Source: Coemansia sp. RSA 487 (taxonomy: Eukaryota > Kickxellomycota > Kickxellomycetes > Kickxellales > Kickxellaceae). Taken from it: a DNA stretch of 62,945 nucleotides. The notes below the pieces were generated by a model. It saw only the letters and a list, made by a program, of their open reading frames with translations. It made no database searches and was not told where the DNA came from. How positions within the stretch are numbered: position 1 is the first letter of the stretch; the number at the start of each line of letters is the position of its first letter. The stretch spans positions 1-62,945 of the forward strand of contig JANBRJ010000095.1 in assembly GCA_027577595.1 (NCBI GenBank), read 5' to 3'. Made by a program: the position numbers and the translations under genes. Of this stretch, positions 39,052 through 48,952 are shown in pieces.

Positions 39052-40281
39052 ATGTCAAAGTCGCTGAAGGATAGAAAAACACCTAGATACGTGGCCACCT
39101 CCGGTGTCAAAGTTCAGCGATATTTTCCTGGTAAAGCACCAGAGGGGCATGTAGACGATATTTCAGCATCCGAGAGCGGGGAAGAGGCGGATGAGCTTAG
39201 ACCAGCCACACATGCATCAGAGATCATATCTATTGCGATCACTGATCTAAAAGCAAACACAAACGTTTCGAGCACGTTAAAGAATGACGATTATTTAGGT
39301 AGTAGCGACGGAAGCAGTTCTGAGAGCGAATCCGATGCAGAGACCAAGCGACTGCTTCAAGTAAGACTACGAGCGCGACAGCTGGCGAAAGATGATGATA
39401 GCAGCGATAGTGAGGATGGCAGCGATCAACATAGCGCCAGTGCCAAAGTGCGTTCAGAAAGTCAGGCGCGGAAGCATGACACTGTACAAATTCCTATACA
39501 AGATATCCAAGAAGCACTGACAAATCGTGCCCTGCATCCTCACAAAGAATTATCACAGACGAGCGAGGTTTCTTTGGAGTCTGAGAGCGAATCAACAGAC
39601 ACAGATAGCAGCGAAAGCACAGAAGGCTATGCACCGCAGGTTCTCCTCAAACCAATGTTTGTTCCCAAGTCGCAGCGCCTATCAAAATCCCAGGGCAATG
39701 ATATAGTACCCGGCAACGCGAATAATACTGAAGGTATAGGGGATGATGAGATAGACCGCAAGAGACAGGAGCGAAGGGATGAGTCCATTCGCATGGCTGC
39801 AGAAGAGGCGGCTAGATCGCGCCAACAACCAGATATCGATGACGCAGATGAGCTGAATGTTGATGATACGGACGATATGGATGTGGAAGCAGAGTTTGGG
39901 GCGTGGCGGCTTCGGGAAATTTCGAGGATCGAACGCGACAAAACGGAAAAGGAAGAAGCTGATGCAGAGGAAGAAGAGCGCGAACAGGCACAAAACATGA
40001 CTGAAGAAGAGAAAAATAGAGTAGGACTCGAGCGGGCACGAAAACAGCGCAAAGATAAGGCACAGGAAAGAGCAGAGAAAGCCGTGTCATTTACCAAAAA
40101 GGAACAGACTGATTCTAACGTGAGTATGAATGACAGGATGACTCAAGACATGCTTGAGTATGCGCTCAATACAAACAACGGTCGCAAGGGCAACAGCAAG
40201 TGGCGTGGATACGGGAAGGAGGATACGTCGAGCGATCAGTCGCTGTGGAACAAAGGGGTGCGGCAGAGTAGAAAACGGTAG
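39052..40281 (+). CDS. MFAP1: Spliceosomal protein MFAP1, with shortened C-terminal domain
   Basis: A 409-residue homologue of MFAP1, a component of the spliceosomal B complex that works with Prp38. Family marks: start VKVQRYFPGKAPE, acidic Ser-rich first half, VLLKPMFVPKSQR, then IDRKRQERRDES and EFGAWRLREISRIERDKTEKEEADAE followed by NMTEEEK. The final NGRKGNSKWRGYGKEDTSSDQSLWNK matches the family's last block (GRSG..KY..L..QDT). Between them the highly conserved KYYHKGAF segment of roughly 40-50 residues is absent, replaced by a short divergent stretch. The DNA there is one continuous open frame with no splice signals that would restore it. The frame upstream of ATG 39052 begins with a non-ATG codon. 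Confidence 0.83.
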   Translation: MSKSLKDRKTPRYVATSGVKVQRYFPGKAPEGHVDDISASESGEEADELRPATHASEIISIAITDLKANTNVSSTLKNDDYLGSSDGSSSESESDAETKRLLQVRLRARQLAKDDDSSDSEDGSDQHSASAKVRSESQARKHDTVQIPIQDIQEALTNRALHPHKELSQTSEVSLESESESTDTDSSESTEGYAPQVLLKPMFVPKSQRLSKSQGNDIVPGNANNTEGIGDDEIDRKRQERRDESIRMAAEEAARSRQQPDIDDADELNVDDTDDMDVEAEFGAWRLREISRIERDKTEKEEADAEEEEREQAQNMTEEEKNRVGLERARKQRKDKAQERAEKAVSFTKKEQTDSNVSMNDRMTQDMLEYALNTNNGRKGNSKWRGYGKEDTSSDQSLWNKGVRQSRKR

Positions 40282-41872
40282 TCAGCAAGACCTTGCCACG
40301 AGTAAAAAAGAAAGAAAGCCTGCACTCTTCTTGCATTGTAGTGGTGAGCCAATGTTATTGTGCTTTCAATATATTTATTGTTTCTTTTACTAGTGGCATG
40401 GTACCAAGACATGATAAGCTTGTAATATTTGTGGAAACAGCAAGTATGCGTTGTTGTCTTTTGTTGTTATATAAAACAAAAGGAATTAGAGAGAATGAGC
40501 TAGCATTTAGAGGCTAAACAGAAAATTGTTTTGGCTCACCGCTGTACTATCACCCATATGGAAAAGACGTGGGGACACGCCTTTGAGCCGGTCCATGGGC
40601 TTCGGCGTTCTGTTTAGGTACCAGCCACGGGGAAGGCGGAGCTTCGAAGAGGAGCGATTCAGTGGATGATGTAGGAAGGCACCATTATTGTCGACAATGG
40701 CAGAGGTAATAGCAGTCTTCATGGCGCTGGCGCTGGCAGAGGTTGGCCCATAGAAGATTCTGGAGATCAAGGCAGACTAACAGGAAGCACACATAGCAAC
40801 AAGCAACTAGTCTGATCGCTAAAGCTAGAGGCGCCCCAGACAGTACCTTTCTGGGCGTGCTGGAATGACCAGTCGGCACCAGGGAAACCATGATCGCTGA
40901 CCAAACGAATTGAGCGTACTGTGGTGGAAGAGCAATTATTGGCACAGATGCGGGTGGCGAACCCGCATGAACAGATCGAGCAGGAGGATGTGAAGGACAC
41001 GATAGTAGTGAGTACCTGGTTCTCAGCCAGTAGGGAAAAGTTCCACGCGAAGAATTCGTTCAGGAAACCCACAGACAGGGGCACCTAGGAACGCTCCCTG
41101 AGATACAAGCTCCTATTGGGAAACATCTCAGTAATGAAGCCTGAGGCAGCTTGGTAATCGCAAGCATACCCGGAGCCGGAAATGCGGCACTGCTCGAGAG
41201 ACCATGCCAACGAGGCACCAGAGGAGACCCAGAGCTTCCAGTACCGCAGATGGAAAGCGCAGTAGCGGCGTGGACTGAGGAATACATCCGTAAGCGGACC
41301 CTATGGCGGGCATAACGCAAACAGACAGGAGGAATGCCCTCGAGGCCCTACGATAGGACATGCATCCACATCAGCGGACGGCGCGAGATCCGATGGCCGC
41401 CATGGTAAGATCTGTACTACAGATGGCTAGCGAGAAACGAGAGACAGATAGACAGAAAAGAGAGCCCGAACATCCACATAGGACGACGACAACAGCTGAT
41501 GAAAAAGAAGCAGATAAGAAGTGGCATGGCTGGCTGGGTGCTTTGATGGCCGCGTACCAAAGTTGGTGAGGCCGAGTTGAGAAAAGCAGCCACCGCGATG
41601 TATCGAAAAAACGACGGGTTTACGGGCTTCGTAAAGGCATTTAGTCATGATTTAATTCATATAACCATGAGGTTTGCGCAAGATACCCTTTAGCTGGATA
41701 TATAGGACCTCATATAGAGATAATCCAGTATCGTCTCGGAGTCTTCCCAAAACTTTTGCTGCATTCACGTGGATATTTAATAAACTACATCATCGTATTT
41801 TCTTGACACACACTCAATTTTCTTTTTCTATATTTACAAACAAAACGTATCCCGGTTTAGCTGATCGAAAAC
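40282..41872. other. 1.6-kb intergenic region with dispersed repeat and GC-richer unassigned DNA
   Basis: Between MFAP1 and ERV1. It begins with the 198-bp dispersed repeat, then about 40561-41420 is visibly richer in G and C than its surroundings and carries three overlapping minus-strand frames (40507-40770, 40767-41084, 41060-41361) with protein-like but unrecognised content. It could be a degraded mobile element, but I cannot name a family. The last 200 bases are AT-rich and hold the ERV1 promoter. Confidence 0.45.
40363..40560 (+). repeat. 198-bp dispersed repeat, copy 1
   Basis: Aligned without gaps to 49173-49370 with nine substitutions (about 95% identity). All nine lie in the first 115 bases; the last 80 or so are identical. 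It lies about 80 bases after the MFAP1 stop codon and is followed by GC-richer DNA that is not shared with copy 2. Confidence 0.92.
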
Positions 41873-42517
41873 ATGCCTGACAAAAGGGAAGGTGACACAT
41901 TAGCCCTGTTCGTTGGTCTAAGCAAAGGCATAGATATTTCGTCTGACACAAGCAGTGCGGGTAGCAACGATATGTCCAAAGCAGATAAAAACAGCAAGCC
42001 ATGTCGTGTGTGCGACTCGTTCAAAAGCTGGAGATTACATGAAGCCAAGTCTCACGCCAAAGTTAGTAGTGAGTCAGCTAAAATAAAAGCGTCTGCGGCA
42101 GGAGCTGGGTCGTTGGCGGCGACAGAAGCGGCATCGACAAGCACGCTTGTCGAAAGCGAGTGTCCTCCAGACTCGCAGGTGCTTGGAAGAGCAACATGGA
42201 CGTTTCTGCACACAATGGCTGCGTACTATCCTGAAAGGGCTGATACCAAGCAACAGGGCATTATGAAGTCATTACTGACAAGTTTTTCACACTTTTATCC
42301 GTGCGGCCGGTGTGCATCTCATCTTCGGGAAGAGATGGTAAAGCATCCACCCCCGGTAGATACACGCAAAAATCTCTCGCTGTGGATGTGTCAGACGCAC
42401 AACAAGGTGAACGTTATGCTTGGAAAGGACGAGTTTGACTGCTCAAAGCTAGATGAGAGATGGCGCGACGGCCCAAGTGACGGTAGATGTTCCTGGGCAC
42501 AAGATATTGAATATTGA
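41873..42517 (+). CDS. ERV1: FAD-linked sulfhydryl oxidase Erv1/ALR
   Basis: A 214-residue intermembrane-space sulfhydryl oxidase that reoxidises Mia40 and passes electrons to cytochrome c. The shuttle disulfide is visible as KPCRVCDSFKSW at about residue 43. The Erv/ALR domain (about 100-205) has GRATWTFLHTMAAYYPE, the active-site YPCGRCASHLREEM, FAD-binding WMCQTHNKVNVMLGK and the structural Cys pair (FDC...GRC). All catalytic cysteines are present. Length is close to yeast Erv1 (189). The linker between shuttle and core is Ala/Ser-rich. ATG at 41873. Confidence 0.96.
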   Translation: MPDKREGDTLALFVGLSKGIDISSDTSSAGSNDMSKADKNSKPCRVCDSFKSWRLHEAKSHAKVSSESAKIKASAAGAGSLAATEAASTSTLVESECPPDSQVLGRATWTFLHTMAAYYPERADTKQQGIMKSLLTSFSHFYPCGRCASHLREEMVKHPPPVDTRKNLSLWMCQTHNKVNVMLGKDEFDCSKLDERWRDGPSDGRCSWAQDIEY

Positions 42518-42581
42518 TCATTGCAGTACTTTCTTTGTTTTGAAGTAACAAAAAATCCTACAAGTGCTAGAATACCAAGCT

Positions 42582-43157
42582 CTATTCCATTGAGTTGTCG
42601 TTGTCATCTGCCTTGCTCTTGGGCCGAAAGTTAAGGCTGATGCTATTGACACAGTGCCGCTCGTCAGTTGGCGTCGAAAATCCTTCTCCTTTGAATACGT
42701 GCCCCATATGCGATTGGCAGTTGGTGCATACAATTTCCGTCCGCGCCATCCCATGCGATCTGTCCTCAATGCGCGTTATGGCGCCAGGAATGGCATCAAA
42801 AAAGGCTGGCCAGCCACAACCAGAGTCAAACTTTGTTGTTGATACGTAGAGCGGAGTGTCGCACGCGCCGCAGTTATAGACACCGGTATCCTTTGTCTGA
42901 ATATATTTGCCTGTGCCTGGCGCTTCGGTACCTCGCTGGCGAAGAACACGGAACTGCTCAGGAGACAGAACCGCCTTCCACTTGTCATCGGTCTGCGTTT
43001 CTGACATTGTTCGGTATACGTATCCAAAGGTATGAATAGATATGTTTGTGTTGGGTGCTAAACGTCGTGATACGGGGGATGATGCGGTATAACTGAGGGC
43101 CAGAGCTCTTGGCTTGTGAAATATGTGCCTGGAAAGGCCTGTTAAAAGTTTGTTCAT
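42582..43157 (-). CDS. MXR2: Peptide-methionine (R)-S-oxide reductase MsrB
   Basis: A 191-residue methionine sulfoxide reductase B that repairs the R isomer of oxidised methionine. Motifs: LSPEQFRVLRQRGTEAPGTG, zinc CxxC pairs (NCGACDTPLY and CTNCQSHMGHVF), SGCGWPAFFDA and the catalytic end RHCVNSISL. The resolving and catalytic cysteines are present. Two in-frame methionines exist: 43157, which gives a basic, Ser-rich 50-residue extension (MNKLLTGLSRHIFHKPRA) like a mitochondrial presequence, and 43007, which gives the bare enzyme (MSETQTDDKW). Both mitochondrial and cytosolic forms could come from this gene. The frame further upstream to 43286 is not supported. It is convergent with ERV1, with about 65 bases between stops. 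Confidence 0.92.
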   Translation of the reverse strand: MNKLLTGLSRHIFHKPRALALSYTASSPVSRRLAPNTNISIHTFGYVYRTMSETQTDDKWKAVLSPEQFRVLRQRGTEAPGTGKYIQTKDTGVYNCGACDTPLYVSTTKFDSGCGWPAFFDAIPGAITRIEDRSHGMARTEIVCTNCQSHMGHVFKGEGFSTPTDERHCVNSISLNFRPKSKADDNDNSME

Positions 43158-44223
43158 GATGATGATTTGAGTTGATTTAGCTTTGAATTTGCTTGTATTA
43201 AACCCCTTGATGAAGACAACCTTGGTATGGGCTAAATGCGCGTGAGTAGACCGCTCAGTGGCTATACCAGTCGCAATGATCAGCACTACATGCGTGAAAA
43301 CTAATTAATAACTACGGAACCCTTTGATGTGTACCAGGTTGAGCAACCCTATTACTAACGCCATCTCAGTGGTAGGCCTTCTTGGGCAACTCCAAGATCT
43401 TATGATGTCGAGGCAGACCTTTGGAACTCCTTTTCCAGTTTCTTTGTTGTTGTGGGGGAATTTGGGTACCCCAGCATCTCTTTCAATTTGTGGTCTGCTC
43501 TCCTTCATCACCGTTCGTCGCGCCCGCGGCTATCGGATTGATGCCTTCTTCTCGATCTGAGTGTCGCATCGTGGCAGCCATTTCCCCAAATACATTTTCT
43601 GCCAATGCGTTCGGATTGCGACCATGCGCAGCATTCTGGTTGGCTTCGGCGTGAGAACGATAAATCTCATAGACTACGAGTCCGTGTAACGCACCTGTGT
43701 CAGATAAAACAGCCTTCCACCCATCGAATCCCGCGACGACCATTTCCTGATTAACAAAGAAAAGGTTCCTGGATCTATCAGAGCGGATAGCCTGGAAAAA
43801 GTGCAAAAGAAAGAGCCAGAAACGCCAAACGTAGTTGCGACTCCAGAAATAACGCTAAAGGAACTCTACGCCTACTTTGCAGTTCCTGTATATGCTCGAT
43901 CTACTGGGAACAAAATGGGCCAAGGGTTTTGCAGTGGGCACAATCAATACCATAGCATAGATTCCAGCTTCAATAATAATGATGACGACGATGCCAATGA
44001 TAACTACGGATCAATTGATCTGCGAATCGATTGTCTTGATCGAATCTGCAGATCAAAAATTTTCAACAGGCATTCTGACAGCCAAAAATTCAGTAGAATT
44101 TGGACTGGCATCATTTCTGTTCTTCTTCTTTGCATTCAGTGATCTGTTAACTACTCTATTGCCTTTTCCTGTCCATTATAGTTATTCTTTTTATACCTGT
44201 GTGCAGTTCCGACCGTAGAAAAC
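43158..44223. other. 1.07-kb region between MSRB and IPI1 with unexplained ORFs
   Basis: Divergent promoter region of MSRB and IPI1, but too long for that alone. A plus-strand frame (43708-44142) and an antiparallel minus-strand frame (43483-43806) overlap each other and both read like protein rather than AT-rich noise. Neither is recognised and neither has a good start. See the separate entry. Confidence 0.4.
43708..44142 (+). CDS. Unassigned open frame, possibly a gene relic or exon
   Basis: The frame is open for about 145 codons without an ATG near its beginning. It encodes a polar segment (LINKEKVPGSIRADSLEKVQ), then ITLKELYAYFAVPVYARSTG and an Asn/Asp-rich tract. The composition is protein-like. 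Without a start codon it would have to be an internal or last exon, or a decayed gene. I recognise no family. The overlapping minus-strand frame (43483-43806) is an alternative reading of part of it. Confidence 0.22.
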   Translation, partial: NSLPPIESRDDHFLINKEKVPGSIRADSLEKVQKKEPETPNVVATPEITLKELYAYFAVPVYARSTGNKMGQGFCSGHNQYHSIDSSFNNNDDDDANDNYGSIDLRIDCLDRICRSKIFNRHSDSQKFSRIWTGIISVLLLCIQ

Positions 44224-46365
44224 ATGCCCAAGGCATCAAAAAAGAAGCAAAAGAAAGCAGAGGACTTTAAGAAAGTAAAACTTAAGGTCGGTAAGAAGAA
44301 AGCCCCGCCATCCAATGCTACAGATACGTCGTTTACGGCAAAGTCAATAGTGTTGACGGGCCAGTCTATCACAATAGATAAGGGCAGCCAGCTTACAAAC
44401 TCGCGAAATTTGTCACTCAAAGACATTCTCTCACAGCTACGGCACTACAGCGCTGTTACACGCAAGGAAGCGCTTACTGGCATGGCAGATCTTTTGTCGC
44501 TGCATCCGCAGCTAGTCTCCACAGAGCTTGGACCGATAATAGAGGGGACTGTGAGGTTAATTGTAGACAACGAACCAGTGGTTCGCAAGAATCTGCTTCA
44601 GCTGTATGGCAAGTTTTTGCGCCAAGTATCTACTCGCGATTTAGTGCCATTTGTTCAGCTGCTAGTAGTATTCACATGTTCAGCAATGTCGCATATTCTT
44701 GAGGATATTAGAGCAGACGCAGTGAAATTTCTGGATCTACTTGTGGAAATCGCTCCCGAATCGGTAACCCAGTTCTCATCAAGGGTTCTTCCGAATTTTT
44801 ACAGTCTGCTTGAAACGAATACACAGTCGTCGGATAAGAAGATCATTGAAATCAAATCACGCACAACACTGCTTACACAGGGAAGTCGCATAGCCATAAT
44901 GCGCAGTTGTTACAATTACCTGGCTGCATACACACGACCACTAAGCGAGCATAGCGATCCGCTTTGGTTTATGGGCCGGAACAGCTGTGCAGCCAGAAAA
45001 TGCCGTTCGATAGCAGCTACCACAACCGCAAGCAACAGTAGATATATACTTCGAACTTGCGCCGATTGCGAGCTGTATTTCTTCCCAAATGACCCATCCC
45101 CTTTTTCTGTTCTCAGCTTATTTGGAGAGTCGACTGAAAAAGCAGAAAGTGCTGGTACTAAGAGTAGCACAAAGGGTAAGAGCAACAGTACGTTCGACAA
45201 AGCTACAATAGTGGATGGCACAGTTGGGGCTGCTGACAAGGCAGTTGACTATAGGGCAGCTATTGTAGCGCGTAGTAGGGAAGCGCTGAATCGCCTGTTC
45301 CCTTTCTTGCAGGCGACGTGGATGGAGGCATCAACGATGTTTGGAACAGGTCAGATAGCAGCGGATAATTCACTAAAGCTGTGCACTTTTGTAGTTCAGA
45401 TCCTGCAGACGCTCTGGAGAGCAGCATATGCAGAAGGTGTGCCTCCAGACAACAAGGATGTCGTTGGGTTTTTGCGACAGTGTATGGTGTATTTTCCATT
45501 TGGCGATAGCTATATTGGCAAGAGTGAGGTCGAGGAGGCGCTCCTGTCACTGAACATCAAGACATGCGAGCTAGTGGCGCTGGTACAGCTTGGAGCAGCC
45601 AAGTATGAAATCGCTGATTCTGCTGCGATTGCCGAAGCAGCAAAATGGACAAAGCGAACAACCAAAACTGTGTTGCAGACGCTTGGAATGAGGACCAAGA
45701 AACAGACAAAGGCGGCCTCTGGAGCTCAATTTGAGCAGGTGCTGATCAGCTCACACTTCCGACACGAGTACTTTGTCGAGCTCCTTCCTGTTGTGTGGCA
45801 AATGGTGCGTGGTGCAAGCGAAAAGGACGCAGAACAATTGCTTGTGGCCATCTTTCACTATGCAGATACCTGCCACTTTGCCTCGGCAAGCAAGACACTG
45901 TGCATCCAGTTCTTATGCAAAATAATCGAGACGCAGTGGTCTAGAACACCAGTTGATCTCGGAACACTGGATCTGTCATTGAAATGGGCCAAGGATATAT
46001 TTTCCAAGTGGGCGTGCGGACTCCCAAAGTTGTTGTGGCAGCTGCGCAACCAGAACCTTGAGGCAAGCATGGCAGCAGCAGAAGCACTGCGGTTGATCCA
46101 CCAGCGCACCAGGCTACTGGACAGCGCCGCTTCTGCTGCACTACAAGCTGGCCTGGCGACGCTGTTCTATGTGGATGTCCCAGGAAAGGGCATGGTGTAT
46201 GGGCCATTCAAGCAATATCCTGCCGGGCTTCAGCGCACTGTTTTAGAGATAATTAGCTATAGCACCGCGCCGTCAAAAAGGCTTGTACAAGCAATCCGTG
46301 TCTGTATTGCAGAAAAGTCACCAACAGACCAGGTACGAGTGTTTGTAGATGAAATCCTGGGTTAA
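44224..46365 (+). CDS. IPI1: Pre-rRNA-processing protein Ipi1/TEX10 (Rix1 complex)
   Basis: A 713-residue subunit of the Rix1 complex (Rix1-Ipi1-Ipi3), needed for ITS2 processing and late assembly of the 60S ribosomal subunit in the nucleus. The N-terminus is diagnostic: Lys-rich start (KASKKKQKKAEDFKKVKLKV) then GKKKAPPSNATDTSFTAKSI and SLKDILSQLRHYSAVTRKEA. The next 120 residues form the Ipi1/Tex10 helical-repeat domain, ending near VPFVQLLVVFTCSAMSHILE. The rest is alpha-helical, of the TEX10 type, much longer than yeast Ipi1 (334) and nearer the animal protein (929). ATG at 44224. Confidence 0.92.
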   Translation: MPKASKKKQKKAEDFKKVKLKVGKKKAPPSNATDTSFTAKSIVLTGQSITIDKGSQLTNSRNLSLKDILSQLRHYSAVTRKEALTGMADLLSLHPQLVSTELGPIIEGTVRLIVDNEPVVRKNLLQLYGKFLRQVSTRDLVPFVQLLVVFTCSAMSHILEDIRADAVKFLDLLVEIAPESVTQFSSRVLPNFYSLLETNTQSSDKKIIEIKSRTTLLTQGSRIAIMRSCYNYLAAYTRPLSEHSDPLWFMGRNSCAARKCRSIAATTTASNSRYILRTCADCELYFFPNDPSPFSVLSLFGESTEKAESAGTKSSTKGKSNSTFDKATIVDGTVGAADKAVDYRAAIVARSREALNRLFPFLQATWMEASTMFGTGQIAADNSLKLCTFVVQILQTLWRAAYAEGVPPDNKDVVGFLRQCMVYFPFGDSYIGKSEVEEALLSLNIKTCELVALVQLGAAKYEIADSAAIAEAAKWTKRTTKTVLQTLGMRTKKQTKAASGAQFEQVLISSHFRHEYFVELLPVVWQMVRGASEKDAEQLLVAIFHYADTCHFASASKTLCIQFLCKIIETQWSRTPVDLGTLDLSLKWAKDIFSKWACGLPKLLWQLRNQNLEASMAAAEALRLIHQRTRLLDSAASAALQAGLATLFYVDVPGKGMVYGPFKQYPAGLQRTVLEIISYSTAPSKRLVQAIRVCIAEKSPTDQVRVFVDEILG

Positions 46366-46767
46366 TAGTAGACAGGGAGGAAGAAGAAACGTGTGGATTC
46401 AGGAACAACGGTGACAGAGCGCAGTCCAGTTCATGGGTCAGTCTGATTTCTGCAACAAGGGCAAGTTTTTGTCAAAAGCTGGTACCAAAATGCAAAAATA
46501 ATCACATCTGGTTTTTTTTCTCTTTTTGCAAAATCTGCCATCTCTTTATTCTGCACCTTTTGTTTTCTTTTTCTTAACGCATTTTTCTCTATTTATCTGT
46601 CCTTTCATCCATAACCTTGTTATATTTGTTGCATTCTTTCACTATTGTAAATTCATCTGGGGAGGTGTCGCCTTGCACTTGTTTTGGTTTTCTCTCTTTT
46701 TTCAAACATTTTGCTTTATTTACACTTATTCTATCGTTCTTGTACACCCTGAAAAGCGAGCGATACT
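46366..46767. promoter_or_regulatory. Intergenic with pyrimidine-rich leader
   Basis: About 400 bases; the last 270 are T/C-rich on the plus strand and probably are the promoter and 5' UTR of the following coiled-coil gene. Confidence 0.45.
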
Positions 46768-47304
46768 ATGGATAACAACCCGAATAGAAAATTCACGGCT
46801 CAAACAGCTGGAGCAATGCACAACCGCCCGATTGCTAGAGCACGCCTGCGTGGAATAGGCACGAGAGCAGCCGAGCATGCCCCTGTAAACACAGGGAGCT
46901 CTGCAAATAGAGCATCTCAAGAAGGACCAGGAAGCGAGCGTAGCCTGAAGAGATTCCATTCGGTGCAAGTTCCTCAGTCACAGTCACCAGTTACTAGCGC
47001 TATACAGACCCAAACACAACCAATGCGCAACAAGGTCCTAGGGCCTGCTGGTACTAGAGTAGCGCCCCAGCGCATAGGCCTGACTAGGAAGCAGCAGTCG
47101 GAATCGGCGGTCACCACAAGCAGCTATGCAGTACTACAGGCGGTGAATTCACCGGCAGCTAAAGGTGAGCTGCACAGGGTGTCAAGCCGGGGTTCATTGC
47201 GGCCGACATCGACGACGCCATCATTGCGAAACCCGCTGCTGAGACCAGCTCCTCAGCAGATCATGAATCAACCAAAGCCGCTTCCACTGCCTCCATTGCA
47301 GCAG

Positions 47305-47388
<84 letters not shown>

Positions 47389-47439
47389 NNNNNNNNNNNN
47401 NNNNNNNNNNNNNNNNNNNNNNNNNNNNNNNNNNNNNNN

Positions 47440-47491
<52 letters not shown>

Positions 47492-48952
47492 ACACAGACA
47501 CAACGGCCTGGCACGCTGCTATCGAGAACAAATAGCGCGCACGGTTCCAGAGCAGCACCTTCATCCGCGCCCAGACCAGGCGCAGCTGACAAGCAACCAA
47601 GAAGAAACAATGGCGCAGTCAGCCCGGTCATGCCCAGAAGCAGTGGCAGCACACGCATGCTCGGGTCGCCTGTTGCCGAGCCTTTCACATACAAATCGCA
47701 GAGTCTGCGAGGATTATCGCGCATTCCCCGCCCGGCTATTCCTGCTTTGGGCGATGATACTTCCGATTACTCGAGACGCCGCATGATTTTTGAGATAAAC
47801 AGGAACACAGAGGAACAACTGGCTAATGAGCGGGCAGCCGTAAATGAGCTACTCAACGAGCTCAAGACTATGGCCAGAGTCACCGAGTCGCTCAACGAAG
47901 ACGTTGCCACAGCCCGCGCAAACACAGAGGAGGCTAATTCCCGTGCTGACAGGGCCGAGAGTCAGCTGTGCGACCAGCAGGCGGAGAACGCTGCCCTGAA
48001 GCAGAAAATCGAGGCGCTTTCCGAGGTTATCTACACGCAGACGACTGTGTGTGGTGATGGCCTGCCGTCTCCGGATAGATCGCATGGCGTATCAGCTGGG
48101 CTGATGGTCCGACAGAGCGATGGCACTGAAAGTGATACCAACGACAGACAGCAGCAAGACGATGCAGCCGGGTGGCATGCAGACCATGCCCGCATGGTCG
48201 CTGCGATTGGCGTTATCCACGCCAACTGCACGTTGGCCCAGCCCGAGTCCGAGATGGATCCCAGTGTCAGGCGTGATCTTGATATTGTCGAGCGCTATCT
48301 CGAAAGAGCCGCAAACACTGACCCGCCTGACATTCCCGGCGGCAATGTGGATGATGGCGAGGACATACTATCACCGCCAGTGCTGTTCTCGCCACCGCCG
48401 AAGCAAAGGCGTGCGGCCAGTAGTAATATCGGTACTGACGAGGCACGCTTGCCTGTGTCGTCGCGAGGCATCACGAAACAACAACAGCAGCAGCGCTGGG
48501 TGGACGAGCAGGAGGAGCGTGCAATGAGGCGGCGCAGTACCATGTTGTTCGCAGGTCTGATCCGCCCGTCGGTAGGCTCATCTGCGCGTCCAGAAAGCGA
48601 ACAAGCATTGTCGCCCCACGCGTTGGATGATACGGTGGCACACGAGGAGGTCGAGAACCTGGCATGTGGACGGTGCTTGCAGCTGTTGGAGACCCTGCAG
48701 GCACTAGAGATTGACAACGACTACTACCGCGAAGCCAACAGGAAGCTCCGTGGTAGCGTGACAGATGTCATTTCCCGCCACAATGCGCTGGTCCACATCT
48801 TTGAGCGTGAACGTGTCCGGCGTATGGATGCACGCGCCAGCGCTTTGGCTAGGGCATCGCGGATTGCCGTGCGCGACCGCGCGCAACTGGAGGCCCACAC
48901 AATGGCGAGCTGGCCCAAACTTTCCAACCCTCCTTTTCCAGCCGCTACCTAG
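46768..48952 (+). CDS. Coiled-coil protein with Gln-Ala repeat, interrupted by assembly gap; function unknown
   Basis: From ATG 46768 a basic, Ser/Arg/Gln-rich region leads into a (Gln-Ala)n tract at 47305 that meets 51 undetermined bases. After the gap the (Gln-Ala)n reading resumes in a different frame (the frame of ATG 47630) and runs to the stop at 48952. The frame change is explained by a wrong gap length, since the number of N placed is not what an unbroken CAGGCA hexamer would need. After the repeat come a basic region (FTYKSQSLRGLSRIPRPAIP), a heptad-type coiled coil (about 47790-48040, LANERAAVNELLNELKTMAR), an acidic linker and a second helical block with CGRCLQLLETLQALE. The layout resembles cytoskeletal or spindle-pole scaffold proteins, but I recognise no family. 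Confidence 0.75.
47305..47501 (+). repeat. CAGGCA hexanucleotide microsatellite encoding Gln-Ala
   Basis: Perfect CAGGCA units flank the gap on both sides, drifting to CAGACA at the 3' end. Shadow frames on all other readings (Thr-Gly, Cys-Leu, Pro-Val) result from the same repeat and are not genes. Confidence 0.95.
47389..47439. other. Assembly gap (51 N)
   Basis: Fifty-one undetermined bases in the middle of the hexanucleotide repeat. An unbroken CAGGCA series between the flanks needs a missing length of 6k+5, which 51 is not, so the length given is an estimate. Confidence 0.97.

Noticed and set aside
47221-47724. Minus-strand and shifted frames of Pro-Val, Cys-Leu and Thr-Gly dipeptides
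   Set aside because: They are shadow readings of the CAGGCA repeat plus N bases, not genes.
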